Source of the DNA: Rhexocercosporidium sp. MPI-PUGE-AT-0058
Taxonomy: Eukaryota; Ascomycota; Leotiomycetes; Helotiales
Assembly: GCA_020746875.1 (NCBI GenBank)
Contig: JAGTJL010000021.1
Coordinates: 1 to 64,000, forward strand
Reading direction: 5' to 3'
DNA: 64,000 nt
Both the position numbers and the translations under genes were made by a program. Below the pieces are notes generated by a model, which had not been told where the DNA came from, made no database searches, and saw only the letters and a program-made list of their open reading frames with translations. Shown in pieces: positions 11,087 through 24,600 of this stretch (positions within the stretch are counted from its first letter, which is position 1; each line of letters starts with the position of its first letter).

Positions 11087-11785
11087 TTGCTAAATACGCG
11101 AGCAAATACTTGCTTATACAAGTATCGCTTTTATTATTATAAGGCTATTAATTATTATAAACTTCGGTATTATTACGACGGCTCGACGGCGAGTAATCTC
11201 AAGAACTTATTATTAGTAAAGGAAATTAAGAAGACTCGATTCCGATTAAAGAGCGACTTCCCTGATTTCCGCCGAGAAATTGCCAAACTCAGCGGGAATA
11301 TACTATTAATAGCGCAACTAGCTTCCGGATTACCTTCCGGTAATTCCTTTTTTATTCAAGTATTAATAGCTTTTATAGCTTTAAAGCTAAGTACTTTAAT
11401 AAAAGTAAGATACCTTAGAAACGTTTAAGCTTGCCTTATAAGCTTTAAATTTCTCGACGAAGCTCTCGCTACTGCGGAGGTATACGTTATAATAAATATA
11501 AATCGTTATCCGCTCGCAGAAAGCACTTTACTCGATAACGGAGCTATTATTTATTTAATAAATTCAAAAGCTTTTTTCGTCCCCGGAAGCTTTATTAAAT
11601 TTACTGCGGACGATAGCGTTAAAGCCGGAACGTTAAGCCTAATGATTAAAGGCCGCGGTATTCGAGTCTTTAAAAGTGCTTTTTACGGCTTTAACAGACC
11701 GAATACAGGCGATTTAACCCTCTCGAACGTCGTTATTATTGAAAGCTTTAATATTAATATTATTTCAGAAGCTCGCCTTTTGTAA
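11087..11785 (+). pseudogene. Copia gag C-terminus and aspartic protease (element S)
   Basis: One frame stays open from 11,087 to 11,785 apart from a single TAA at 11,426-11,428, which would be CAA before RIP. The second part contains LLDNGAIIYLINS at about 11,528-11,566, the copia protease active-site region in which the usual Asp-Ser-Gly reads Asp-Asn-Gly. It also contains LTLSNVVII..NIIS near the end, the conserved copia segment after the protease core. The first part (11,087-11,428) is rich in Tyr where Cys might have been (TGT/TGC to TAT/TAC), so a lost zinc knuckle is possible. It is unusually intact compared with the rest of S. Confidence 0.6.
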
Positions 11786-12179
11786 ATAAGAGTTTAATAT
11801 AATAGTTTAGATTGTACTTTGCGCACAAGAATAGCTGAAAACAGTCTAGTTTTGAAATAATTATAGTAATAATTTAATTTAGCTTTCTTTGAATATAAGC
11901 TTTTTAATTATTCTTCGGTTTTTCTAATTGCTTGCCGTATTTTGATTCGCCTAAATCATAACTTTTTAATGTTTTTAATATTAAAAAGAAGCATCCGCTA
12001 AAGTTTTTAATCAAGTAAACGATATTTAAAGCTACGAGTCGATAAAGCTTATTTATAGTATCTGCGCGTAAATTACTTAAGAAAAGAAGCTTTAGAAAAC
12101 TTAGTGAAAAATACGCGTAACGTCGAGATTTAAAGCCTAACTCGGTTGAAATACGAGTATTATACGATAATTATTATAT

Positions 12180-12760
12180 AATAAGTAATAAGTCGTTATT
12201 AATTAGAGAGAGCAGCTATCCGTCTTTTTTACTGTATTTCTTAGGATTTATTCGACTTTTTAGTAAAGTTTAACGGGAATAGTTAGCTTTTATTAATTAA
12301 AGACGAATATAATAAGAAATTCTATAAGCGACTTTTGAAAACTAAAAAGTTGATTATCGTCTTAAATACTCTTAAATCATTTAAAGCGTAAACGAGACGC
12401 TAATTCGGGCTCTCGGTTTATAAAATACGCTAAGATAATAATACTTTAATTATAAGGATTAATAGATTAACTGAGTATAAAAAGTAATATAAAAAGAGTA
12501 ATATTAATATTGAATTTACTTTCTCATATATATACCAATTTAATAAAAAAGCTGAACGCGCAAGTAAAGAAATAATCGATAAATCGATCAAGATACGCCT
12601 TTTTATTAATTTACCCTAGGCGCTTTAAACGGAATCAGTAATAACGGCAATTATTCTTTATAATATAAGTCTATCTGCTCGCAAAAGCTTCAAGAGTCCG
12701 AACGAAGTATTCTAAGCTTAATTTAAGTAATATTTTCGGTATTACGACTTTAAGCTCACG
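12180..12760 (+). pseudogene. Copia integrase remnant (element S)
   Basis: Near 12,512 the plus-strand reading gives a phenylalanine-rich segment. It is followed by KAERASKEIIDKSIKIRLF, which matches the copia integrase block after the catalytic Asp (normally an N-G-x-A-E-R core). Stops are of the TAA/TAG type expected from RIP. The element order (protease before, reverse transcriptase after) supports the assignment. Confidence 0.6.
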
Positions 12761-14229
12761 CTAAAGCTAATAACTGATTTACGGCTTGACTAAAGTAACT
12801 TATATACGTACAGTTATAAAGCTTATTTTATAATTAAAGATTAAGAAGCTCTCCGCTAAAAAAGAGCTTTTAAAATTAACCCGCGAGCGCACCTTAATTA
12901 CTTAATTAAATACGTCTTATTTAATATTTATAAGATCTGAATATTTTAATTATAATATGTAATAATAACTCGGAATATTACTTTTAACGAAATCTTTTTT
13001 TATTTAAGCTTTTTAAATATGAAAAAAGCGATCGGCTAACCGCGCTTAATATTAAAAGATCTTGCGAAAATATTAAAAGAAGAAAAAGAAGATCAGAACG
13101 CTGGTTTTATTATAATTAACCGATTAAGCGTATTTAATATATTGAAATTAAAAATACTATTTATTATTCTGAACGGAGAATAATTAAGCGAAGTAATAAG
13201 CGCTATAGAAATCGACGAGTTTATGAGCTCGGAGGTATTAAAACCTCTGATTGAGCTTTTAAGCTCGGAAATAAAGCTATTTGCTCTTCTTTTAACTGAA
13301 TTAATAGAAGTAAATACGCTACTTCTAGTTAATTCAATAGCTCTTGATTTTATTTAATCGCTTATTAATAAGAACTCGGAAGTAATTCAGTTAAGAAAGA
13401 GTATTAGATTTCTTACTCATGAATACCTTAATTAAGTCTTAAAATAAAGCGATATTTTAAAATAATTAGCGTCTAAGAGCGCAACTGAAAGAAGTATTTT
13501 ACGTAATATATTAAACTTTCAGAATAATATAAGCTTTAAACGGAAGTCGATATTATAAATTATAATTTATTTTAGAGGGCTATACGACCGAAAGCGCGGT
13601 CTTAAGCGTCGGGAAGCACTTGAAGAAAATATTAGCTTTAAGTAATTAGAAGCTCTGCCTTAAGCAACTGAGTACGAGGAGCATCCGTAATTATTAGAAT
13701 TAAAAGAAGACGAAAAGTCAGATTTACGCTTATTATTCCCGGCTTTAATTGAATTAAATTCCGGCTTACTTAAATTTTTTAAAAAGAAAAGAATAAAAGA
13801 CCGAGCAATTAATAAAAGTCGAAAGACTCGAGTTAATAATAAAGTAACGAAACCGAATCGAAGCGTTTATATAGCAATTATTAAAGAGTTAATTACGGAA
13901 TTATTATAATTATTAAGTAATCGCGAGCATTTAAAGTATTTTCTAAGGACTTTCTGGCTTAGTTAAGAACTAGTGCGAAGAGACGGAAAAGACTTAAGCG
14001 CAGTTTACGTTATTATATCAGCGTTTATATTTAAAAATATTAAAATTCGATAATTAATTAAGCTCTTACGGATTTATTAATTATAAATACTTAAGGACTT
14101 ATTAAATTAGAAAGACTTTAAGGATTACTTGTTAGAAAAGCATTTCCGAGCCGACGCTATTAAGGAGATAATTAACTTTAAATCGCGTAACTGCTAAAGA
14201 GTCGTCAAATATACTTTTATTACCGAGCA

Positions 14230-15240
14230 ATTAATTCCTTTAAAATAAATATTTTACGCCAAAATCGATTTGTTAAAGTATTTAACTTATTATCGCTTCC
14301 GAGTTATTATAAGAGGAGATTTATAATTTAAAATGTTAATTTTATTAATATATATAATTATTTTAGTTGCTTACTCTTTCAGAACCGCTATAACTATTAT
14401 AACTTAATTTGATTTAGAAATAATTTAATTTAATATAATAAATGCTTTTATTAACGCTAAACGAAATAAGATAAGTGCTCGCGTACGCTGCTATTTACCG
14501 GACGGTTTTAAATAAGACAGAATAATAATAAAAGTTAATCGCGTATTTTACGGATTCAAGGACTCACTAGCGTTATAGTACGGTGATTTCACTTATACTT
14601 TAATAACTTTAAAGTTGATCGCTTATAAAGAGGAGTCTTATATATTTATAAACAAGTAACGTACGGTATTTGTAATATTTTATATTAACGATATTTAAGT
14701 GCTTTATTATACTTCGGCTTTCAAAGACGCTAAACTAATTACCGACGGCTTGAATATAATATATAAGCTTACCGGAGGAGAGCAAATAAAGTAGTTCTTA
14801 AGCGTTCGTATTATTAGAGATCGATTGGCGAAGATTATTTCTCTAATATACGACACTTATATTTAAAAAGTTGCTCTTCGATTTGAATTAGTAGATAGAA
14901 ATTGCCTAAGTATATTATTACTTTAAGTCGAGCTATTAAAGAATTAAGAATAAGTTACTTTAACTTAAATTAAGGAATTTCAAGAAAAGGTTAGATTAAT
15001 GCTTTATATTATAATCATATTACGCGCAGACGTCGCTTTTATTATTTTAAGATTTTTTTACTTTTTGATTAATTTTTCTCGGGAGTATTTAATTATAATT
15101 AATTAAATAATTCGTTATCTTTTCGGTACTTATTTCTTAGCAATCACTTATAGCTATAAGCTACGCGACTTTTATCTTATAATAGTATTAGATGCTTTTT
15201 TTGCGAACGATATCGAGATAAGACGATCTTTTAATAAATA
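14230..15240 (+). pseudogene. Copia reverse transcriptase and RNase H remnant (element S)
   Basis: From about 14,235 the frame reads PLK*IFYAKID..YRFRVIIRGDL, the copia RT entry block. At about 14,545 comes VFYGFKDSLAL (family pattern L-Y-G-L-K-Q). At 14,678-14,695 comes FYINDI, the catalytic Y-V-D-D motif with Asp to Asn changes. RNase H follows with a RLFRYLF block (about 15,110) and a DA..AND..RRS segment (about 15,190-15,230). The catalytic residues are lost, so the protein would be dead even without the stop codons. Confidence 0.7.
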
Positions 15241-17330
15241 TATCTTCATACTTTTTAAAAGTTTAATCTTTTAAAAAGCAGCTTTATAAGATATAATTAT
15301 TACGTTTATAATATAAGCAGAGCTTCTTAGAGTTAAACGCATCGGCAAGGAACTTATAGTATTTCAGCGATTCTTTCAAGAATTACGCCTTAATATAAGA
15401 ATAGCTTAAATAATTTTTTATAATAATTAATAGACAATTCGGTTAATCGTTAGGGAAAATCAGCGTATTTTTATTAAATTACGTTACGTTGATATTTAAA
15501 ATATATAATTGCGCTAAGAGTTTCAGAAGAGCATTTTTATAATAAAATATCTCTTTATAAGTTATATGCCGGCTAACGGACTTATTAAAAACCTTTCTCG
15601 GCAGAAATTTAAAGCATTTATTATTCTTATTAACTTAGTAGATGTTCGTGCTCAATTAGAGCAATTCTTGTAAAAGACTCGTTTTAAAGAAGTTTTTTAT
15701 ATATATTCTTTACTTTTCATTTATTCTCAGAATAATTATATAATAAGTTTATTTTTTAATTAAAGAGCTTTATTTATATTATTATATATTCTTTTATAAA
15801 ATTCTTTTTTATAAATTTCCATTTATAATTTTATCTTATTAAAAATTAACTGAGCTCGGGAGTATAAATTATTATATTTTGAAGAATTAATTGCTTTTAA
15901 CGATTCTTTAATTTAAAAGCAAACGTAAGTTTTAGTTTTTAAAATATAAAAAGATACTTAAAAAATAAGAAATTCCCAAGCTTTAGAAAACAAAAAAGCA
16001 GCTTATTTATTAGAAAAAAAAAGGCTTAAAACCTTCCGAATTAACTTGCTTAAAATATTAATTATTATATTAATTAGCTTTTTAACGCGAGCAACTTAAG
16101 CTTTTTACTTAAGAATAAAAATAATTCTATAAGTAGATATAGCTTAAAAGGCTAGAACGCTAAGACCCGGGCTATAGGCGCGAGCAGCTCCGGCAGTAGC
16201 CTCGGCAGCAGTAGCTTTAGTAGTAATAGCAGTAATAAGATAATCAGCTGCTTTTTCATTACTTTTCTTAACGAAGAAAGCACTCGTAAAAGCAGTAATC
16301 TTTTTTTTAATAGCACGAGTATAAGCTGCAAAAGTAGCTAAAAGCTTTTTTTTTTTTTTTAAGAGATTAACTGAATTAATTTAATTTTTTAGAAATAAAA
16401 TAAATAATTTATTATTTTCCTTATTATCGTTATTTCTATTATTACTTCCGAATTTATTAATAGCTCCTGGAGCAACTCTACTACTAAAACTAATAGCAGC
16501 GCTAATAGCAGTAGCTTTATTAATATTACTACCCTTAAAAGCGACACGAACCGGGATTCTTAATTACTTTAGCTCTTAAAAAAATCAGTAATAAATCAAA
16601 AAGCGAGAAAAAAACAACTGAATCGATTTATTTTTTTATTAATTTTATTCTTTAACGTATTATAATATACGAAGAAAAAAGCCTGAGCAGCAGCGAGAGT
16701 AACTACGCACTTATAGCCGGACGAGCAAGCGAAGCAATAAATACTCTTTTTAATAATATCGTAGCATTAACCGTTATTTTTTATTTAGAAAGCGCTATTA
16801 ATATAACTTAAATAAACTATTATACGAGTACTTACTAGCTGCTTTAAAGCCCGGGGAGTAGCAGCGGTATAGCGAGAAGCGGAGGCGGGGACAGGAGCAG
16901 TCGATAATTATGCTTTAACGACGACTTTCTTCTTATTATTAATAATAGCTTTAATTTATTATAAGTTAGCGGTTATTTTTTAATTAATTAATTCTTAATT
17001 AAGTCGATCTCCGATTAATAGATCGAAACTAATAAATTGAAAATCGAATTACTTACCTTACTTTAGCGAGCAGATTATTGTTCTGCTATAACGATTCTGG
17101 CGGAGCGCTTAAAGATACCTATAATATCGAAGAAAGCAGTTAATCTATGTATTATTAAGTATTTACAAGTTCAGGTTTAATAGGAAAATCGTTAGTTTAT
17201 ATAATTAAGTTATTTACTTAATTATCGTATATAAGTGAATTTATTTACTTAATTCTTTCTTATTATTTACTCTCGCTTAATATAACTAATTACAATAATA
17301 ATAGCTTATTACTATTAATTGCCTAAGGGG

Positions 17331-17516
17331 TGTATCGTATAAGCACGGGCAGCTGCTTTCTTAGTATTACACGTGACCTAATTAGGTTCTGCTACTATAA
17401 ACCGCCTTCAGGAGAATAACTATCTTCTCCTGATTCTTGGAATTAGAAAAATAATAATTAATCACTTTAATTCAATTATAACTGCTCATAATACTTTAAT
17501 CCACTTTTATACCATA
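17331..17516 (+). repeat. 3' LTR of copia element S
   Basis: A purine-rich stretch (CTAAGGGG, 17,323-17,330) immediately precedes it and fits a polypurine tract. The LTR begins TGTATCGTATAAGC and ends ACCATA, followed by the target duplication TTTAA at 17,517-17,521. Confidence 0.88.
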
Positions 17517-20500
17517 TTTAAGTTATATTATATTTACTTTTAAAGTAAGAGGGACTTAACCCCGCTAATATAAGTTATATATTACCGCTTTAAGCTTAAG
17601 CTACTTCCGCTTAAGCTTTTTAATTAATATAACTTACGTTAAGATACTATAAATTTACTAAAACTTTTATATTATATAAAGTAGACAAGGCTTTAAATAA
17701 TTTTTACTTTAATAAGCCAATTTCGAATATTAAATCTTAAGGATTTTATAAGTATTAAAATTAATATTACAAGTCTAAAAAGTAGCTTAATTTAAGAATT
17801 ATTTATAAAAATAAAAACAATTATATTTATATAAGCTCTTAAAAAAAAGAAATAAAAGTTTAAGTAGTTTAATTTCCTTAAAATAAATTAAAAAGAAAAG
17901 TCTTTATTTTATAAATAATTAATATAAAAAGAGACTTAAACTTAAAGTAAAAAGAAAAAATAATTTAAAAAAAGCTTTAAAACGTTTAAAAAGCTTTTTC
18001 AACTTAATAAAATATTATGCCAAAGTTAATTTTAAAAGGATTAATATTAAAAGTAAATTAAGAGCTTTAAAATTATTTAAATATCTTTATTATCCGACTC
18101 TTTAATATAATAAAATTAATTAACGTTTAAAACGTATTTATAACTTTTAATTTAAAAGGAATAAATAATAGCTTTAAAATAACACTTACGAAAATAAAAT
18201 AATAAAGTGCTATTACTTTTAAAATAATAATAAGAGCTAAATTATATATAACCGGAACCTTATTTTAAGAACGCCTTAAAGCTTAAATTAATTATAAAAG
18301 ACTAAAAGTTTATAAAAAAATAAAGAATATTATTAGATTTTAAAAGCTTATAAACGTAAACTTTTTAATTAAAGTATTTAAGATAAAACTTATTTAAATT
18401 ATTATAAGAGATAATAATAATAATATTATTTTTAAGAAATTAAAAAAGGTTATTCCGGCCGTGAATTAAAAAGGACTGACTATTATTAAATTACCTTTTA
18501 TAAAGATTATTTAAAAACGCGTTAAAAGTAACTTACTTATTGCTGTTAAGGCGACTTTAAGCCGATTTTATATATATTAAGCGCTATCGCAAAATAATTA
18601 CACGTTAAATAATACGTTAAATAAGCTTTTTGCTTAAAAAGAACTCTTTAAAAACTTAATTTTAAAAGAAATCCTTATTTTAATTAACTTATTAAGGATA
18701 AGTTAATTAAAGACTATTAATTAAGAGATTTAAGATTAAATCGCTATTACTAGTATTAAGACTATAAAGTATATAAAGGCTTTTTAAGACTGTAATTAAA
18801 AAAAGGATAATATTATATTTTAACGCCTTTTATTATTTCAAGTTAATACTTTAGATTTTATATTAAAAGAATTACGAGCTTTATAATAATTTAAACGTAT
18901 TTTTCTTAAATAAGAATAACGAGTTATTATTTATTTTATTATATTTTAAGCTAAACTTACGTATAAGCTTTAAGTTTAATAAAAGAAATAAAAGTATTAA
19001 GTCTTTTTAATATAAGAAATACTAATTTAATAATTAACTTTTTAATTATTATTAAGCTTAATTCCTTTTTTTAATTTAATATTTATAATTTTAACTATTA
19101 TCTTAATAACGCTTTAAAAAATAATAGTTTTAAAAAGGAAATTTAAAATCGACTTATTATTAACTGTTAAAGTTTATTTAATCGACATACCTTAAGAACT
19201 GAGTTATAAGTAATATTTTTTAACGCCGAAGTATGTAATTATTATACTTAAGAAGACGAGACTTAATAATATTTAAGTCACTTTTAATTCCGGCGTAAAA
19301 GTTAATTATATATTTTATAATATTATTATTTAATTAAAAGTTCTTATTATAAAAAGCGACTTTACAGTTTTAAAGAGTATTATAAGCGCAAAATCGCGAT
19401 TTTTAAAATATGCGAATAACGTCTTAATTATAATAAAAGATTATATTATTTTTATTAAATTTTATTTTATAAATATCTTAAGTATTAAAATTATTTTTAA
19501 ATTTTTATTTTTTTAAATTACGCACGTTTTATTTAAATACTTATTTAATATAAAAGGCAGTTTAGTTTACGCTAATTTATAAAATAAAATTACGCGACTA
19601 ATTATTATTATTAAAGTAATTAAACTTACGGAGTACGCTAAAAGTATTAAAGCTATAAAGTCTAAGAGCCGAGCTAGTAAAATATTATTAAATCCGAAAT
19701 TAAATTATTTAAAGTTTAAAAGTAACTCAGAAAACGAGTAATTAATTATAAAGCTTTATAATTAATACCGTTAAATGCTTTTTAAAAGATACTTGCTTTA
19801 AGCTTAAGGACGAGCTTTTTTATAAAGAAGATAAAGAAACTTTTAATAATAAAAGCAATTTCTTTTTTAAAGACGTCTTATATGTTTTTATTAAATATAT
19901 AAAGCGAGAATTTATAATTCTAAAGACGGACTTTTATAATTACTTTCTTTATAAAGACTTTATTAAAGCTCCTTTTGATAGAAAACGCGTGTTTAATACT
20001 ATATTAATTAAGAAAATCGAGCCTATCTTTTAATTTATTATAAATTATAATACTTTATTAATAACGTTTTTATTTAAAAAACGTAAATAAGTTTCGCGAG
20101 TTTATATTATATATAAAATAAAAGATAAAAAGATTAAGCTTATAAATTAAATAAATAAAATAAAAAATACGCTTAAAGGCTATAAAGAATAATATAAAGT
20201 CTTTAAAAAAAGAGACTTTTATTAAGAGTAAATTAAGAAGTATTAAGACGTTTTATTTCCTTGTTTTGCCGGCTTTCTTTGCGGATTTAAGATTACGAAA
20301 GAATGACTTATTATTTTAAATATTAAAAATATATTATAATTAGAAAAAAGAGCCCTCTTCGACGAAATTATATTAAATCGAAAAGGTGTTATTATATTTA
20401 ATTAAATAAAGTATAGGAAATTTTATAAGGATATTTTGCTACTTATAATTATTAAAATAATAAACTATAAAGCTTAGCAAGTATTATATTTTCTACTCTT

Positions 20501-20599
20501 TAAAGTATTAACTCTTAAAATTAAGAAAATAATAAAAGACAGACTTAATTATAAGGTTCTCGAACTTTTTAAAAAGTTATATCGCAACGCTTAGTTCTT

Positions 20600-21130
20600 A
20601 ATTAAGAAAAAGGAATTAAAAAAATACCGCTTAATTAACTCGGTAATTATATTTAACGCAATTATTTTAAGAGACGCTAATTTACTTCTTTTTATTAACG
20701 AATTTTTAAAGGAATTTATAAGATACTATATTACGAGCCTAGTAAACTTATACTTAAATTATAATTAATAAATATTATATTAAAGCAGCCGAGATATAAC
20801 GGCCTTTTTCGTAATTAATATTAAATTAGTCTAAAATATAACGTTATTTTAAGAAGTTATAAACTTTATTATTTAATTTATAAGAATAATTAATAAAATA
20901 TTAAAAGATATTATACCTTTTATTATAATGCCGTTTTTAGACGACGTTAGCGTAAAAGAATTATATATAAATTATAATTGAAAGAAAGCACGGCTTAAAA
21001 TTCGCCAGTTTATCTTTAAGTACCTTTTTAATTTTAATAAGACGTTAAAACGCTTTAAGCGCACTAAAGCTATTATAGGCTTTAAATCGCAGTTCTGTCG
21101 TAATAATATAAACGTCGTCGGCTACGTATA
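20600..21130 (+). pseudogene. Gypsy reverse transcriptase remnant (element P)
   Basis: The plus strand reads KKKELKKYRLINSVIIFNAI at about 20,605, the fungal gypsy RT entry block (family core Y-R-L-I-N). It continues with LRDANLL. MPFLDDVSVKE lies at about 20,930 (the F-L-D-D-V catalytic box), and GFKSQFC followed by VVGYVY at about 21,080-21,126 closes the RT palm. Interspersed TAA and TAG codons and losses of Gly and Trp are of RIP type. The same block is readable on the minus strand of element Q. Confidence 0.8.
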
Positions 21131-21372
21131 TAATTAATAAAGAAGAGAACCTTTAATTATATACTTAATTAAAATATAAAAATAAAAAGAACTTAAAAAC
21201 GTTATAAAAGTTAAAAGATTTTTAAGTTTAATTACTTATTTTTATATTTAAATTAAAGACTTTCGTTTATTAATTAAGCCGTTATATAACTTTATTAAAA
21301 AAGAAGTTAAATTTATATAAGACTTTATAACTTATAATTAAATAATAAAAACCTTTTAAAATATTTTATATT

Positions 21373-21652
21373 ATGGAGGGGAAAACACTAAGCACATAAT
21401 AAGAGGGTAGTAAAGCAAGTGCCAGAAAGTAAACGTAGGAAATACTTATTTAATAAATACTAGAGATATTATATATTTAAAGAGTATAATTTATTAAGGA
21501 AAGAGAAAGATATAATTTAAATAAGAAGGAAAAGTTATAATAATAAAAATCGTTATTATTATTTAAAGATATTATCTTAAAAGTTATTTTAAATATAATA
21601 AGATACAGCTTAATTACGTAATAAATAAGCCTCTGAAGTTAATCTTATCATA
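21373..21652 (-). repeat. 3' LTR of gypsy element Q (280 bp)
   Basis: This is the reverse complement of the P LTRs. It starts ATGGAGGGG and ends CTTATCATA, the RIP-altered form of CCCCACCATA. It is the left LTR on the map, but the 3' LTR in the orientation of the element. Confidence 0.85.
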
Positions 21653-24600
21653 TACGTCTTTCTTTTAGAAAACTTATGCTCGATCTCGAGTAAAGAAATA
21701 AGAATTAGTATTATAGCTTTAAAGCTTTAAATACTTAAAAGAAAATATATTTAAATAAGGATAAGTAAATGTTAAATAATTTATATTTTACTTTTAGAAG
21801 TAAATAATTATCTTATTTAATATTTTTAAATATTGTTTTTTATTTTATTATTTTTTTTCTTTCTTTTTTTTTTTAATAATTTTATTATTTTTTTTTATAA
21901 TACTTTTAAAGAAGCTTTGCGCGTTTTTTTATACTTATATTAGTTTTTTTATATTTCTTAGCACTTATTATATTATTTCTGCCGCTTAAACTTGCCTTCT
22001 TAAATATTATATTTAAGTAAATTTTAGCTTTAATAAGATTAAAGTGATTTTTTTAAAATAAATTGGCGTATAATTAATATTTTAAATGAATTCCTGATTC
22101 CTTCTCTTACGGCGTAAAGACTGATTTTCCTTATAAAATAGAGATCGATCTTTATAACGCGTCGAATTCGTCGATATTCTTTTATATCTTAAGCTAGCGT
22201 ATTTTTAACGATTTTACTTCTTTTTTATATTTTTATTTTAATGAATCTTTTACGAATTTTCTTAATTTTTTAATTATTATTAAGAATAAAAGGAAATATA
22301 TTAAAAGTATATTAAAGAAGTAAGAATACGTAAATATATAAAATTAAAAGTAAATAAGTAATCGAAGGATAATCTTTTTATTTTCGAGGTTCGAAGTATA
22401 ATAAAAAAGTAAAAAGAAGTTAATCGGAGCATTTCTTTTGCTAACTTAATTAAATCTTTTCTTTACTTTTATTTTCTTTTCTTTACTTTTACTTTTTTAA
22501 TAAGTCGATATTAAATAGCGACGAAGTCGGTCTTAAGTAATTCTTTCTCCTTTTATTTTAATAATTATTATGTCGGATAAAAGCGCCGATAATGCTTTAA
22601 TAATTTTTTATTATATTTCTTATTATTTTCTAATAAATAAGTAGATTGCTATAAGCGGCTGAGATTTATTATATTTAAAAGAGAAAGAGAAAAGATATTA
22701 TACTTTATATATTAACTTCGAGCTACTTAATCTTTCTCGCGGTCTTTTTCTTTTTTTAATAATAAGTTACGGAGTAAAAGCTTTTTAAAAATAACTTTTA
22801 AAGCTTTAATAAGTTATAAGTTATTTTAAACCGCTTTTATTATTGCTTTCCGCCGACTTGCTTTTTATTATTAATTAATTAAGAAGGATAAGAAGTTAAA
22901 AGTAAGTTCCTTTTTATTTAATATTATTAACTTTTAAATCTTAATAATTCTTTAATATAATTTAAAAACTTAAATTAAAAGCGTAACTTTAATTGCTTTA
23001 TTAAAATAAGAAGTATCTTTAATTTTATTACTTATTTTAAGCTTTTATTAATTATATTATAAGTAACTTTTAAACTGATAATATCGAGCTTTCCGGAAGT
23101 CTTTTTTTATTAAGGCAACTTCTTTTATTTAAAAGTAAAGTTCTTTTTTAAAGAACTTTATATTAATATAATTTTATAGTAATTTTAAAAGTAATAGAAA
23201 TATACTTTAAATACTTTTATAAGCCGGTGTAAGCTAAGCCGGATTTTAAGTTTAAAAAAAAAGTAAATATATTTTAAAAGCGGAAGTAATAATACTCTTT
23301 TTTAATCGATTAATATTCTCGGTTTAAAGGTCCGAGGACTAATATTTGGCTAAAAGAAGCTCTTAACTTAAAATCTAATTAATTTACTTAATAAGAGATA
23401 GTTTTATAAGAATAAAATCAGAGAAATACTTATGGATAATTTAAATGCTTATAATAAAGCATTATTTACCCGCTTAAGTCTTTTATAAAATTATTATTAC
23501 AACGGAATTATAATAACGATATTTGAATTCCGATAAGCGAGATTTCGGAACGGCTAAAAAAGAGGCGTATAATTTAAATTAATTAAAATCTCTTTTTATA
23601 TAAAATAATTCTGCTTATTTTATTATTTTAAAATTAATTAATTAAAACTCTAAGGAAATAAAATCGTTATTACTTTAGCACTTTAATGCGTTACCTAGAA
23701 TAGTTTAAGGTAAGCTCGGCTTATTACGATATTTAATTTACTATTTTATACTTTTACTTTTAATTAAGTTATTACTATTAGCACTTAAGTAGCGTAAGAG
23801 CTTAGACTTAGCAGCCGTCGATCGAGAGAACTTATAAAATTTAATAATAATTTTTATATTAAATTTTAAGCTTATAATAATTCGACCGCTAATTTCCGAA
23901 GATTAATAGTTTAATTAAGAATAAAGTACTTATAATATAAAAGATTAAAAGCGTAAGGAAGATATAGAAAAGCTAAAGATTTATAACTTATTAGCCGTAC
24001 TTACTTTACTTATCTTTAGCTTAACTGTTATAGTCTCGGAGTATTAAATTCTATTTTTAAATACGTTATATTAAAGTTATTAATATTTGAATAAACTTTT
24101 TATATTATTAATAATAAATCTGACGATTTTTATTACTAATATAAAGTAATTATAATAGCTTATTTCTTTTATAATAACTTATGACTTATCGCGCGTTTTA
24201 TTATTTATTTAAGTATATAAATTAGTTTTATTTATTTAGCTTTATAAGTTTTTTTAAATCTTAAGTCGTTTAATTACGCGTAATTTCTTAATTGTTATAT
24301 ATCTTCTTTTTAAATTAATAACTTATTTATTATAGCTTTAAAAGCTATTTTAATTAAAGTAAATCTTTTTTATTATAAAGTATTTAAGTAATATTAAAGA
24401 AGAATTTCTGGTTTTTAATTACTTTCGGAGACTTATTATATAAGCTTGCTTCGGTAATATATCTCGGGGGGTTATTATCTTTAGCGCTTAATTTATTAAT
24501 ATATTAAAATTATTAACGTTTTAAAACGGCTTATTAAAGGAATTTCTTTTGATTTATTATTTAATTCTTTATGAGATTTAATAAAAAATAAGTGCTCGAT

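Larger units (their letters stand above)
9610..17516 (+). mobile_element. Element S: complete Ty1/copia LTR retrotransposon inside P, RIP-inactivated
   Basis: The LTRs are at 9,610-9,793 and 17,331-17,516. Both begin with TGT..CGTATA.GCACGGGCAGCTGC and end TATA(T/C)CATA. The 5-base sequence TTTAA stands on both sides (9,605-9,609 and 17,517-17,521). The undisturbed copy of the same site in element Q, read in reverse, has a single CTTAA, which proves insertion with target duplication. Domains occur in copia order on the plus strand: gag remnant, protease (11,440-11,785), integrase (about 12,180-12,760), reverse transcriptase (about 14,230-14,720) and RNase H (about 15,060-15,240). About 2 kb without recognised domains precede the 3' LTR, with an Ala-codon-like GCAGTAG repeat near 16,186-16,240 and 16,490. 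Confidence 0.88.

Noticed and set aside
16186..16560. CRISPR-like or coding meaning of the GCAGTAG/AATAGCAG repeats in element S
   Set aside because: The units are irregular microsatellite-like sequence inside a eukaryotic retrotransposon, with no spacer structure.
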